Source: JBFIHF01 sp964411125
Lineage (GTDB): Bacteria > Myxococcota_A > Bradymonadia > Bradymonadales > Bradymonadaceae
Reading direction: 5' to 3'
Length of the DNA stretch: 64,000 bases
NCBI GenBank assembly: GCA_964411125.1
Contig: CAYPJU010000013.1
Location: forward strand, 1 to 64,000
Under the pieces are notes generated by a model. The model was not told where the DNA came from, ran no database searches, and saw nothing but the letters and a program-made list of their open reading frames with translations. A program made the translations under genes and the position numbers. Position 1 is the first letter of the stretch; every line of letters begins with the position of its first letter. Shown here piece by piece: positions 24,404 through 33,254 of the stretch.

Positions 24404-26587
24404 TCAGTGGTCGTGACCGTCGTGCGGACCGTGGCCCGCCGGCATGTTGGGGGATTCACCAGGCATCAGCGACGGCGGAATCGGCTTCCCTTCACGCATC
24501 AGTCGGCGGCGTTCGACTTCCTTTTCGAGCTCTTTGATCTTCGGGAGAAGCTCTTCCACGAGAAACCGGTCCGTCAACAGCGGCGCCGCCTTCTTGTAAT
24601 GCTCGAGCGCCTTCGTCGGGTTGTCTAGCGGGCCTTCGTAGTAGCCACCGACCTCCCGGTGGATCTGACCACGGAGGTCGTCGGGCGGGTCGAGCTCCAG
24701 GATCGCCAACAGCTCTTTCGCGGCGTCGGAGACCCTCCCCTGCAGGTCGAGGGCCGCAGCGAGGTTGCGGCGCCCTTCGACGTAGTTGGGGAAGAGCGCG
24801 ACCGCCTTTCGCGCGGCCTTGGCCGCATCGCCGAACTCACGCTTCTGCAGGTAGATCGCCGCGAGCATGTTCATCACACGCACGTCGTAGGGGCGAAGTT
24901 CCCCCGCGCGCTCCACCACGTCGATCGCCTCTTCGAGGCGCCCCAGCCGCTTGTTGGCGATGGCGCGGTTGAGGAGCACGTCGCCGTCGCCGTCCAAAAT
25001 CCCGTCGGCGCGGACGTAGACCTCGTCGGCTCGCTGATGCTGCGTCCGCAGAAGCGCGAGGTCTCCCCAGCTACGGAAAAACTCGGCGGCGCCGAACCAT
25101 CCGGCGAACACGACCATACCGACCCCGAGGAGAGTGGGGAGAGCCCCGCAGAAGACCGTCGTATCGAAGCGCTTCTTGCCGTCTCGGTTGATCGTCCACA
25201 CCGCCGCAAGCCCTTTGAATTCATTCAGCACGGCGGACTCTCGGACCAGCAGCCCGGCGAGCACGAAGAAGGTCACCGCGGCGGGGGGGCGCGCCAGCGA
25301 AGGGGTCACGACCGCCAGCGCGAATCCGCCGAACACGGCGGCCGTCAGCGCCCAGTGTTCGAGTAGCCACCCTTCGGGTTCCTCCGTCCGAGAGAGCGAG
25401 GAGGCCACCATGCCGATGAGGGCCGAGAACCATGCGAGCAGCAACAGCAGGCCCACCGCCCCGTACTCCGACATCACGAGCGCCAGCGAGTTGTGGGGGT
25501 TACGGAACGCCGGCCACCGGTCGAAAATCCCCTGCACGAACGGCTCGTTCTGGCGGAAGAATTGCGTCTGATTCGCCCACCAACCACCGGGGCCGTGGCC
25601 GATGACCGGCTGCGCGCGTAGCAGGTCGAAGGCCACCCCCAGGACGTAGCTGCGCGCCTCCCAGTTCGAGGCCTCCTCGTCGCGTCGAATCGAGAACCGC
25701 GGATCTCGGATCTCCGTCGACGTCGGGTTCGAAGGCTTGCCTCCGACGTTCACCCAGGGGAGCGACGTGGCGTCGGACGTCGTCTCGACCGGCGGCTTGA
25801 GGGCCGCGATCGCGAACGCCAGCCCGGTCACGACGGCGACCGCAAGGAGCGGCCGGTAGAGCAACGGAACGCGGCCGAACCCCTGCAGCAGCAGCACCAA
25901 CAACGTCGCGGCTCCGACCGCGCCGGCCCAGATCGACAGGAAGTCCATCTCGGCCACCAGGCCGAAGTGCGCGGCCCCGAGCACCGTCGCGACGAGGACG
26001 AACGCGCGCCGGGCGCCCGAGAGCGCCGACACCGACGCCCCCGCCAGCAACGGGAGCGCGACCGCGTAGTAGCCGACACCGTATTCTCGAGCATCGAACG
26101 AGCCGGCGGCGCCGGGCGGATCCCACACCTCGGTCATGAAGCCGCCGAGCCCCATCAGGTCCAGGAGCCCAAGCGAAGCCGCGAACGCCGTCCCGACCGC
26201 CGTTGCCAGGGCAACGTCCGAGAACTCCAGCGGCCTCCCGACCGGGGACGTCACCACGACGAAGAGGGACGCGACCGCCACCCAGTGCAGAGCCGGGGCG
26301 AGCCCCCCCTGCACCGAAACCGCCCATCCCAACGCCAGAAGGCAGAATACGGCGAACGCCGACAGCAGCGCGACGAGACGTCCGCCGGTCATCGAGATCG
26401 TCTTGCCCCGCAGAACGCCACCGCCCCAGGTGATCAAGGCGAGGCCCGCGAGGGCCATCAACGTCACCGACTTCACCGTTTCGAATTCGGTGAACCCCGT
26501 GGCGAGGACGCCCGGGACTGCGGCAAGCGCAAGCAGCACGAAGATCGAAGAGAGCCCGAGACGCGGCTCGGTTTGGTTCTCAGCCAT
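24404..26587 (-). CDS. O-antigen ligase/polymerase-like membrane protein with C-terminal TPRs
   Basis: A 727-residue protein. About 12 membrane segments fill residues 10-500, with a long periplasmic loop carrying IGHGPGGWWANQTQFF...RNPHNSLALVMSEYGAVGLLLL, the Wzy_C/O-antigen-ligase signature. A periplasmic TPR domain (about 530-690) and a His-rich tail (HGPHDGHDH) follow. WaaL-family proteins transfer lipid-linked glycans to lipid A or to proteins, and TPR-fused versions are common in this group of bacteria. No glycosyltransferases lie nearby, so the acceptor is unknown. It is convergent with the MCE gene. Confidence 0.85.
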   Translation of the reverse strand: MAENQTEPRLGLSSIFVLLALAAVPGVLATGFTEFETVKSVTLMALAGLALITWGGGVLRGKTISMTGGRLVALLSAFAVFCLLALGWAVSVQGGLAPALHWVAVASLFVVVTSPVGRPLEFSDVALATAVGTAFAASLGLLDLMGLGGFMTEVWDPPGAAGSFDAREYGVGYYAVALPLLAGASVSALSGARRAFVLVATVLGAAHFGLVAEMDFLSIWAGAVGAATLLVLLLQGFGRVPLLYRPLLAVAVVTGLAFAIAALKPPVETTSDATSLPWVNVGGKPSNPTSTEIRDPRFSIRRDEEASNWEARSYVLGVAFDLLRAQPVIGHGPGGWWANQTQFFRQNEPFVQGIFDRWPAFRNPHNSLALVMSEYGAVGLLLLLAWFSALIGMVASSLSRTEEPEGWLLEHWALTAAVFGGFALAVVTPSLARPPAAVTFFVLAGLLVRESAVLNEFKGLAAVWTINRDGKKRFDTTVFCGALPTLLGVGMVVFAGWFGAAEFFRSWGDLALLRTQHQRADEVYVRADGILDGDGDVLLNRAIANKRLGRLEEAIDVVERAGELRPYDVRVMNMLAAIYLQKREFGDAAKAARKAVALFPNYVEGRRNLAAALDLQGRVSDAAKELLAILELDPPDDLRGQIHREVGGYYEGPLDNPTKALEHYKKAAPLLTDRFLVEELLPKIKELEKEVERRRLMREGKPIPPSLMPGESPNMPAGHGPHDGHDH

Positions 26588-26708
26588 GCGAAATCACCCG
26601 GTTACGGCATCATACATCGGACCGGAACCATAGTTCCGCCACTGCGGCCTGACAACCTGGCGCGTTCCGCACGGGTCGCGACCGACGATCCGCGACCAAT
26701 CGGTCTCC

Positions 26709-28244
26709 TCAGCTCGTCGGTTTCTCGAGCCCGAGCGCGGCGACCTTGCGGATGAGATTGCGTCGACTGACGCCGAGCTCCTTAGCCGTCTGCGTCTTGT
26801 TCCATCCGGTGCGACGAAGGCCCTCCAGAATCATGCGACGCTCCAGCGCCTCCACTGCCTCGGGCATGTCGAGGTTGAGGGGCGCGAGATCGTCGAACGG
26901 CGAGCGCTCGCGCGACCCCGATGACTCGACGATGCTCAGGTCCGACCTGTCGACGACCGCAGCGTCCCCCGTCATGATCACCGCGCGCTCGATCTCGTTC
27001 TCGAGCTCGCGCACGTTGCCCGGCCAATGATGGCCGCACAGGGCGTCGACCGCTTCGCTCGTCAAGAGCTTCTTGGGTCTGCCGTGGCGGTGGCAGGCCT
27101 TGTTCAAAAAATAGGTGGCGAGCAAACCGATGTCGCCGCGTCGATGCCGTAGGGGGGGAGCGTCCACCGAGATCACGTTGATTCGATAGTAGAGGTCTTC
27201 GCGGAATTTCCCCGCCTCGACGAGCTTCTTCAGGTCGCGGTTCGTCGCGCACAGTACGCGAACGTCGACCTTGCGGAACGTGCTGTCGCCGACCGGCAGA
27301 AACGTCCCCTCCTGCAAGACTCGCAGGAGCTTCACCTGCAACGAGACCTCCATCTCGCCGATCTCGTCGAGAAAGAACGTCCCGTGGTTCGCCGTCTCGA
27401 AGAGGCCCATCCGATCGCGATGCGCTCCCGAGAACGCCCCTTTTTTGTGGCCGAAGAGCTCGGATTCGATCAAATCGGCGGGGATCGCCGCACAGTTCTG
27501 CGCGATGAAGGGTTGCGATGCTCGGCGACTGTTCCGATGGATGGCTCGCGCGATGAGCTCCTTGCCCGTGCCGTTTTCGCCTCGGATCAGCACCGTGGAG
27601 TCGCCTCGCGCGACTTTTCGCAGCATGTCGAAGAGGCGTTTCATCTCCACGCTGGAGCCGATCATGTCGCCATAACGGTCGCCAACCTGTGTGAAATCCT
27701 CGGGCTCCGACGCGACCAGCTCCAGGATCTGCTCGCGCAACGCCCGTACCAGCGACAACAAGACCCCGCGCTCGGCGCGATCCAGCACCGGAATGCTCGA
27801 CATCAGCGCGTCGATGCTCGACGTGTTGGCCAGCCCCTGATTCAGCGCCAACTCCCGGACCCGGTCGAACTGTGTCTCCGCCCGCTCGCCGGCGAGAAAA
27901 CCGCTGGCGTAGACGCTCCCCAGGTATGAGCCTTCCCGCGTGATGGGGATCGTGATCGCAGACAGTCCGGCGTGGCATCGCTTGAACGGGTCCTCGCCTC
28001 CGGCGTCCGATTGCACCCAGTCACAGGTCGACGCGCGGCACGTCATCGAGTCCGACGACCGATCGAGGACGTTTGCCATCATCCGCTCACAGAACAGGCG
28101 CGGTTCACGCGTCCGGTCGCGACCCAGCCCGTACTGGTTCCCCTCGGCGTCGAGGAACCCGATCCACACCCCGAACTCCTCCCGTAAGACGGTCGCAATA
28201 CGCCGCAACGCGGGGTCGAGAGTGAATGCGTGCCAATCGATCAT
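26709..28244 (-). CDS. PocR-domain sigma54-dependent transcriptional activator
   Basis: A 511-residue enhancer-binding protein. The N-terminal sensory domain (1-175) matches the PocR type, with cysteines at 52, 69, 74 and 90 and CHAGLSAITIPITREGSYLGSVYASGF. The AAA+ domain (193-430) has Walker A GENGTGKE (222-229), the sigma54 contact loop as GAFSGA (269-274) in place of GAFTGA, and Walker B GTFFLDEIGEM. A C-terminal Fis-type helix-turn-helix (KTQTAKELGVSRRNLIRKV) follows. There is no receiver domain, so it senses a ligand, or a metal or redox state through the Cys set. The start at 28244 drops a non-conserved extension. Target genes are unknown. Confidence 0.88.
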   Translation of the reverse strand: MIDWHAFTLDPALRRIATVLREEFGVWIGFLDAEGNQYGLGRDRTREPRLFCERMMANVLDRSSDSMTCRASTCDWVQSDAGGEDPFKRCHAGLSAITIPITREGSYLGSVYASGFLAGERAETQFDRVRELALNQGLANTSSIDALMSSIPVLDRAERGVLLSLVRALREQILELVASEPEDFTQVGDRYGDMIGSSVEMKRLFDMLRKVARGDSTVLIRGENGTGKELIARAIHRNSRRASQPFIAQNCAAIPADLIESELFGHKKGAFSGAHRDRMGLFETANHGTFFLDEIGEMEVSLQVKLLRVLQEGTFLPVGDSTFRKVDVRVLCATNRDLKKLVEAGKFREDLYYRINVISVDAPPLRHRRGDIGLLATYFLNKACHRHGRPKKLLTSEAVDALCGHHWPGNVRELENEIERAVIMTGDAAVVDRSDLSIVESSGSRERSPFDDLAPLNLDMPEAVEALERRMILEGLRRTGWNKTQTAKELGVSRRNLIRKVAALGLEKPTS

Positions 28245-28389
28245 CGTCCGAAAACTCCGGGGGAGACGAGGATGATAGCAAAGCACGTCGCTGCTGCGCC
28301 ATTCCGTCACACCCGAAGTTCACTCGGACGGGTTGTGCCGATCCGGTGACGTGGGTAACACTGAGGCACCTGTGAAAAGCGAGGAAACG
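28245..28389. promoter_or_regulatory. Divergent intergenic region between the sigma54 regulator and the AgmX-like gene
   Basis: This 145-nt spacer must hold both promoters. On the + strand, GAGGAAA forms the ribosome-binding site of the AgmX-like gene. I see only weak hexamers (TTGTGC and TAACAC, 17 nt apart) and no GG-N10-GC element typical of sigma54. Confidence 0.3.
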
Positions 28390-28932
28390 ATGAGCGACTC
28401 GAAGGGATTCGGATGTGGCCCCATGGTGGTGGTCGCGATTTTCGCGTTCGTGATGGGCGGGGCGATCGGTGCCGGCGGGGTCTGGTTCTACCTCGAGCGC
28501 GTCGTCGACAAGCCCGAGCCGACCGCGATCGAGGTACAAGCGCTACCGCCGAAAGCGACGGCCGACGACGATCGGTACGCCGTCTTCTACCCACTCGAAC
28601 AGACGCTGCGGGTGGACGGTCCGCTCCCCGAGAAAGAGGTCCGGGAGATGGTCCTCGCCAAGCGTTTCGAGCTACGGAAGTGCTACCAGGATGCACTCGA
28701 GACCAACCCTGCCCTCAAGGGTGACATGAGCCTTCAGTTCACCGTCGCGGGGTCGAACGGGAAGGTCACCGCGGCGGTCGAGCGGCACACGAACTTCTCC
28801 GAGAAGAAGGTCACGAACTGCATCCTCGACCACATCCGAAAGTGGCAGTTTTCCGGAGAGAGAAAGTCGCAGTCCGTCGTGAAATTCGACGTCATGCTTG
28901 TCTCGATGACGGCAGCCGAAGCGGCCCCCTGA
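28390..28932 (+). CDS. AgmX/PglI C-terminal domain protein, membrane-anchored
   Basis: A 180-residue protein with an N-terminal membrane anchor (about 12-35, MVVVAIFAFVMGGAIGAGGVWFY) and a periplasmic domain. ELRKCYQDALETNPALKGDMSLQFTVAGSNGKV...NCILDHIRKWQF is the AgmX/PglI C-terminal (TonB-like) signature, with a conserved Cys pair. In Myxococcus such domains occur in gliding-motility and energy-transducing envelope proteins, and small solitary copies are common in this group. GAGGAAA precedes the ATG. It is convergent with the small membrane protein (6-nt gap). The partner is unknown. Confidence 0.8.
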   Translation: MSDSKGFGCGPMVVVAIFAFVMGGAIGAGGVWFYLERVVDKPEPTAIEVQALPPKATADDDRYAVFYPLEQTLRVDGPLPEKEVREMVLAKRFELRKCYQDALETNPALKGDMSLQFTVAGSNGKVTAAVERHTNFSEKKVTNCILDHIRKWQFSGERKSQSVVKFDVMLVSMTAAEAAP

Positions 28933-28938
28933 CGTCGC

Positions 28939-29226
28939 TCAGCCCAACCCTACGGTGACGAGCGCCAGCGCGGCGAGGACCGCGCCGACCGCGACCGCCG
29001 ACGCCTGGACCAACCGGGCGCGACGCGACGCGAACTCCTCCACGGCCGCCTCCGACGGCTCGTCACCGAACCATCCGTGCCTCAGCAATTCCTCCGAGCG
29101 GTCCTCCTCCAACACTGCATCGAGGCGGTTCAGCTCGAGCTCCAGCGTCGTCGCGGCATCGCGCGACGCCGTGGCGCTCTTCGAGTGGGCGACGGGGAGT
29201 GGGATCGGAGGGAGTTTCGATTTCAT
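28939..29226 (-). CDS. Small predicted membrane protein, unknown family
   Basis: A 95-residue protein with a charged helical N-terminal part (Leu/Glu/Asp/Arg-rich, about 20-70) and one C-terminal membrane segment (ASAVAVGAVLAALALVTVGLG), giving a tail-anchored layout. I do not recognise a family. It follows mltG on the same strand with a 66-nt gap and could belong to the ruvX-mltG transcript. The start at 29226 (MKSKLPP) was chosen over an upstream extension without coding character. Confidence 0.5.
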   Translation of the reverse strand: MKSKLPPIPLPVAHSKSATASRDAATTLELELNRLDAVLEEDRSEELLRHGWFGDEPSEAAVEEFASRRARLVQASAVAVGAVLAALALVTVGLG

Positions 29227-29292
29227 GGCGGCACCGCGCGTTCGTTCGTCTCGAGGGTGAGACACCCGGCCGCCGCGATTGGGCAAAACTTT

Positions 29293-30375
29293 CTACTGAA
29301 GATACTTTCGTATCGCCGCCTTGTGCTCCTCGAACGTCGCCGAAAAATAGTGCTCTCCGGTCCCGTCCCGCTTCGCGACGAAGTAGAGCTTCTCCCCCGC
29401 CCCCTCCTCCTCGGACGGACGGAGCGCGGCGAGGAGTGCTCCGGCCCCCGGGTTTGCGATCGGTCCCGGGGGAAGGCCCTCGATGACGTAGGTGGAGTAG
29501 CGGCTCTTCCGATTCTTGCACGCCGCCGGTGAAGGCACGTCGGCGTACGTCTTCTCCCCGTAGACGCACGTCGGGTCGGTCTGCAACTTCATCCCCTTCC
29601 CGAGCCGATTGTAGAAGACCCGCGCGACGAGCGGACGCTCCGATGCCACCGACGACTCTCGCTCCACGATGCTCGCCATCGTCACGAGGTCGTGCCGATC
29701 GAACCCGAAGTCGCCGGCGAGCTTCGCCATCGCGTCCGGGTGCGCGGCCGAGAGCCGCCCCCATTCCTCGCTCCACCGCTTGTGAAGGCGGGCGACAATC
29801 TGGTCGGGCGGTGCGGCTTTCCGAAATCTGTACGTATCGGGAAAGAGGTAGCCCTCGAAGGAATCGCCGTCGATCCCTGCCTCGGCGAGCGCCACGCTGT
29901 CACGCGCGGCCTCGAGAAAGTCGTCGCGCGACGCGAGCCCCACCTCCTGCACACGATCGGCCATGTGAAAGATCGTGAAGCCCTCGGGGAACGTGACCTG
30001 CACCTCGTCGAACGACCCGCCTGCCGAGAGCGCAGCGTCGAGCTCTTCGAGCGACATCGGCCCGCGGAACGAGTAACTCCCCGCCTTCACACGCAGCGGC
30101 AGATCCCGCCGGCGCCCCCAGATGTCGAAGAGGAGCGGTTCCTGCACGACCCCGACCGCCTCGAGCTGATCGACGACAGACGACCAGTTGGTTCCGTGGG
30201 GAATCACCACCTGCACCTCGCGTCCTTCGTCGAGCACGGGCTCCAGCGTCCACGAGTTGTAGCGAGCTCCGAAGAGCGCGGCGCCGACCCCGACGACGAC
30301 GATGACGAGCATCGTCGCGGCGACGAAGAGGCGCGCGAGGATGGACGGCTTCTGCCCGGTCTTACCCTTCCCCAC
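29293..30375 (-). CDS. mltG: Endolytic peptidoglycan transglycosylase MltG
   Basis: A 360-residue YceG-family enzyme that cuts nascent glycan strands at the inner membrane and sets strand length. An N-terminal membrane segment (about 14-37) precedes a LysM-like region (VQVVIPHGTNWSSVVDQL) and the catalytic domain. That domain has ASIVERES, carrying the catalytic Glu, and the late motif YSTYVIEGLPPGPIANPG. The GTG start at 30375 lies inside the 3' end of ruvX (14-nt overlap), which places the two in one transcript as in many bacteria. Full length, no missing motif. Confidence 0.93.
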   Translation of the reverse strand: MGKGKTGQKPSILARLFVAATMLVIVVVGVGAALFGARYNSWTLEPVLDEGREVQVVIPHGTNWSSVVDQLEAVGVVQEPLLFDIWGRRRDLPLRVKAGSYSFRGPMSLEELDAALSAGGSFDEVQVTFPEGFTIFHMADRVQEVGLASRDDFLEAARDSVALAEAGIDGDSFEGYLFPDTYRFRKAAPPDQIVARLHKRWSEEWGRLSAAHPDAMAKLAGDFGFDRHDLVTMASIVERESSVASERPLVARVFYNRLGKGMKLQTDPTCVYGEKTYADVPSPAACKNRKSRYSTYVIEGLPPGPIANPGAGALLAALRPSEEEGAGEKLYFVAKRDGTGEHYFSATFEEHKAAIRKYLQ

Positions 30376-30808
30376 GGCGCCGCTCGTCCAAAAATCCTTG
30401 AAGAATCGCGGTCGCGGCGACCTGGTCGACCACCTTTCGCCGCTTGCGCCCTCGCACCCCGGCCTCGTCGAGCAGGCTGTCGGCGAGCCCCGTCGTGAGC
30501 CGCTCGTCCCACCGATGCACCTCGACCGGCACTCCGTCGCGCTCTGCAGCGCGCTCCAGGCGCGCCACGAACTTCTCGACCGCGCGCGTCGCCGGCCCTT
30601 CGTTCCCACGAAGGTCCAGCGGCCAACCGACCACGACCTTCGATGTCCCGAGGGACTCCAGGAGCGCCAGGACGTCCTTCACCACCTCGGCGGAGTCCAT
30701 CGTGCGATGCGGCACGGCGAGCGCGCCGTCTTCCGCCACCGCGACTCCGTAGCGCCGCGCGCCCACGTCCACGCCTACCCAGGCTTCGTCGTTTTCCGGT
30801 TCGCTCAT
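30362..30808 (-). CDS. ruvX: RuvX/YqgF putative Holliday-junction resolvase and pre-16S nuclease
   Basis: A 148-residue RNase H-fold protein. Family motifs are VGVDVGARRYGVAVAE (first Asp of the catalytic set), VVVGWPLDLRGNEGPATRAVEKF, VEVHRWDERLTT and the C-terminal VDQVAATAILQGFLD with the last Asp. YqgF proteins process the 16S rRNA 5' end and have been proposed to resolve recombination junctions. It overlaps mltG by 14 nt and is divergent from the RND gene, with only 39 nt between the starts. Confidence 0.92.
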   Translation of the reverse strand: MSEPENDEAWVGVDVGARRYGVAVAEDGALAVPHRTMDSAEVVKDVLALLESLGTSKVVVGWPLDLRGNEGPATRAVEKFVARLERAAERDGVPVEVHRWDERLTTGLADSLLDEAGVRGRKRRKVVDQVAATAILQGFLDERRRGEG

Positions 30809-30847
30809 TGCGAGGCGTCACTCCGTTGCGCTACTGACTGGCGCAGC

Positions 30848-33178
30848 ATGTACGATCGAATTGCCACATTCATCCTGCGCCACTCGCGCGCGCTCATCGT
30901 CGCCTGGATCGCTTTCGCCGCCGTCTGTGCTGTGAACCTACCGCGACTGGGGTTCGATTTCACACCCCAACAGCTCTTCCGCGGAACTTCCGACGCCGGG
31001 GAGTACCGAGAAGTCTTCGCCGAGCGCTTTGGCCGCGAGGACAACCTGGTCTTCCTGACGGTGCAGGGCGACGACGTCCTGCAGCCGGAAGTCCTGCGCT
31101 TCCTGCGCGATTTCACCCTGAAAGCTCGCGATCACGAACGGGTGAAGACCGCGGAGAGCGTCGCGACGATGTCGATCCCGCGTACCGGCGAGAGCCCCGG
31201 GGTCCTCGCCACCGACCCGATCGTCCCCCCCAACGGCGAAGTGACGGCAGACGAAGCCCGGCGCGTCGCCGAGCTCACTGCGAGCGAACCGCTGGTACGT
31301 GGACAGCTCGTCGCCGAGTCGGGGCAGCTCACAGCGGTACTCATCTGGATCCACGAAGACATCCAGGACGTCGCCGAGCTCGGCGAGGTCATCGCCGACC
31401 TGGAGACCCTCGCGCGCGACACTTCGCCGCCGGAGGCCATCCGGTACCAGATGGGAGGCGTCCCTTATCTACGGGTGCAGATCGTCGACGAGCTCCGCGA
31501 TCAGCAGCTGACGTTCGTTCCCCTGACCGGACTCGCATACGTCTTCCTTCTGTTGCTGCTCTTCCGCCGGCTCTCCGGGGTCCTACCGACGATGGGGGTC
31601 GTCGGCATCGCGTCGCTCATGCTCGTCTCACTGATGGTGCTGACCGGCTCCAGCATCAACATCATCAACAACGTCCTCCCTTCGCTCATCTTCATCATCG
31701 GTGTCTCCGACAGCATCCACATGCTCGTCCGCGACGCCGAAGAGACCGAGCGCGGAGCGGAACGTGAGGAATCGATCCGCCGGATGGTGACGAGCACCGG
31801 GGGCGCCTGTCTCTTGACGAGCACCACCACCGCCGTCGGTTTCTTCAGCTTGCTCTCCGCCGAGACCGAGATTCTCGAGAACTTCGGATGGCAGGCGGGC
31901 GCCGGGGTGATGTTCGCCTACTTCGTCACCCTGCTCTTCCTTCCGGCGGTCCTGCGTCACATGCGCCCGGTCAAACGCGCATCGATGGTCGGTGACGAGC
32001 AGCAGCAAGCGATGCTCGAACGCGGGCTCGTATGGCTCGGCGAGCGAGCCCTGGCGCGACCCCGGACTTTCATCGCGGTTGGGCTCACGATCACGGCGAT
32101 CGCTGCGGGGCTCGGAAGCCGGGTCGTGATCGACACCGTCCTTCTCGAAGTGTTCGAGGAGGGACACCCCGTCTTCGACTCGACCGTGCAACTGGAGCGG
32201 GAGCTGTCCGGGGTCTTGCCGATCGAGATCAGCCTCGAGAGCGACGAGGACGACACGTTCAAGGACCCCGAGCTCTTCGCGAAGATGCACGAGGTCCAGC
32301 AGTTCGCGATCGAGAGCGACGTCGTCCTCGGAACCCAGAGCATCGTCGACTTCCACCAGGCAGCGCGCGCTGCCCTGCTCGGCGACCCTGCGGAACGCGG
32401 GGTGATGCCCCAGTCGCGGGAACAGGTCGAACAGATTCACCTGCTCATCGCCGGTCCCCCCGACGAGCGCCTCGGAGTCAACCGTTACGTCACGCCCGAC
32501 TTCCGGTACGCCCGCATCCTCTTGCGGGTCCGGGACGCCGGCGCCCAGGCGCAACTGCGGCTGGGGGATCGCCTCGAAGCGAAACTCGACGAGACGTTCG
32601 AGGGGACCGGCGTACGATACCGCATCACGGGCGACGCCTACGTCGCGTCCGCGGCGCTCGACTCGTTCATCCGCGACCTCTTCACGTCGCTCCTCTTCGC
32701 GATGGTGATCATTTTCGGGATGATGACGTTCGTCTTTCGGTCCCTGAAGATTGGGCTCATCTCGATCATCCCGAACCTGGTCCCGCTAATCCTCACGTTC
32801 GGCTACATGGGCGCCACCGGGGTCAACCTCAACACGACCACCATCATCATCTTCGCGATCAGCCTCGGCCTCGCCGTCGACGACACGATCCATTTCCTCG
32901 CTCGATTCCGCGAGGAACAGGAAGCCCATCCCGACGACATTCGGACGGCGATACTGAGGACCTACAACGGCGCCGGGCGGGCCATTCTCATCACCAGCGT
33001 GATGCTGCTCGTCGGGCTCGTGGTGCTGCTCCTGAGCTCCTTCGTGCCGACACAGCTCTTCGGACGCCTCACCGCCATCACGATCTTCGGTGCCGTCCTG
33101 GGGGACCTTCTGATACTGCCGCCGATCCTCTACCTGATCTATCGGCGGGACGAGGCGCCCGCGGCGTCGTCCGACTGA
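30848..33178 (+). CDS. RND/MMPL-family membrane exporter
   Basis: A 776-residue inner-membrane transporter of the MMPL/SSD type. One helix near the N-terminus (RALIVAWIAFAAVCAVNL) is followed by a large periplasmic loop (about 40-220) and five helices. A second copy of the pattern follows (ARPRTFIAVGLTITAIAAGL, a second loop, then LGLAVDDTIHFLARFREE). The GVSDSIHMLVR and AVDDTIHFLARF segments match the proton-relay helices of the family. It resembles hopanoid/lipid-type RND proteins (HpnN, MmpL) that export lipids. No periplasmic adaptor or outer-membrane channel is adjacent. Confidence 0.88.
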   Translation: MYDRIATFILRHSRALIVAWIAFAAVCAVNLPRLGFDFTPQQLFRGTSDAGEYREVFAERFGREDNLVFLTVQGDDVLQPEVLRFLRDFTLKARDHERVKTAESVATMSIPRTGESPGVLATDPIVPPNGEVTADEARRVAELTASEPLVRGQLVAESGQLTAVLIWIHEDIQDVAELGEVIADLETLARDTSPPEAIRYQMGGVPYLRVQIVDELRDQQLTFVPLTGLAYVFLLLLLFRRLSGVLPTMGVVGIASLMLVSLMVLTGSSINIINNVLPSLIFIIGVSDSIHMLVRDAEETERGAEREESIRRMVTSTGGACLLTSTTTAVGFFSLLSAETEILENFGWQAGAGVMFAYFVTLLFLPAVLRHMRPVKRASMVGDEQQQAMLERGLVWLGERALARPRTFIAVGLTITAIAAGLGSRVVIDTVLLEVFEEGHPVFDSTVQLERELSGVLPIEISLESDEDDTFKDPELFAKMHEVQQFAIESDVVLGTQSIVDFHQAARAALLGDPAERGVMPQSREQVEQIHLLIAGPPDERLGVNRYVTPDFRYARILLRVRDAGAQAQLRLGDRLEAKLDETFEGTGVRYRITGDAYVASAALDSFIRDLFTSLLFAMVIIFGMMTFVFRSLKIGLISIIPNLVPLILTFGYMGATGVNLNTTTIIIFAISLGLAVDDTIHFLARFREEQEAHPDDIRTAILRTYNGAGRAILITSVMLLVGLVVLLLSSFVPTQLFGRLTAITIFGAVLGDLLILPPILYLIYRRDEAPAASSD

Positions 33179-33254
33179 GCCGAGCCCCTGGCAGAGCACA
33201 GTTGCGAATCCTCGCGGATTCGACAGAATCAACCCGACTCCCCGGGAGGAAAAA

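Noticed and set aside
33205..33222. Stem-loop CGAATCC-TCGC-GGATTCG after the RND gene considered as a terminator.
   Set aside because: It is short and has no T tract; at most a weak or RNA-stability element.
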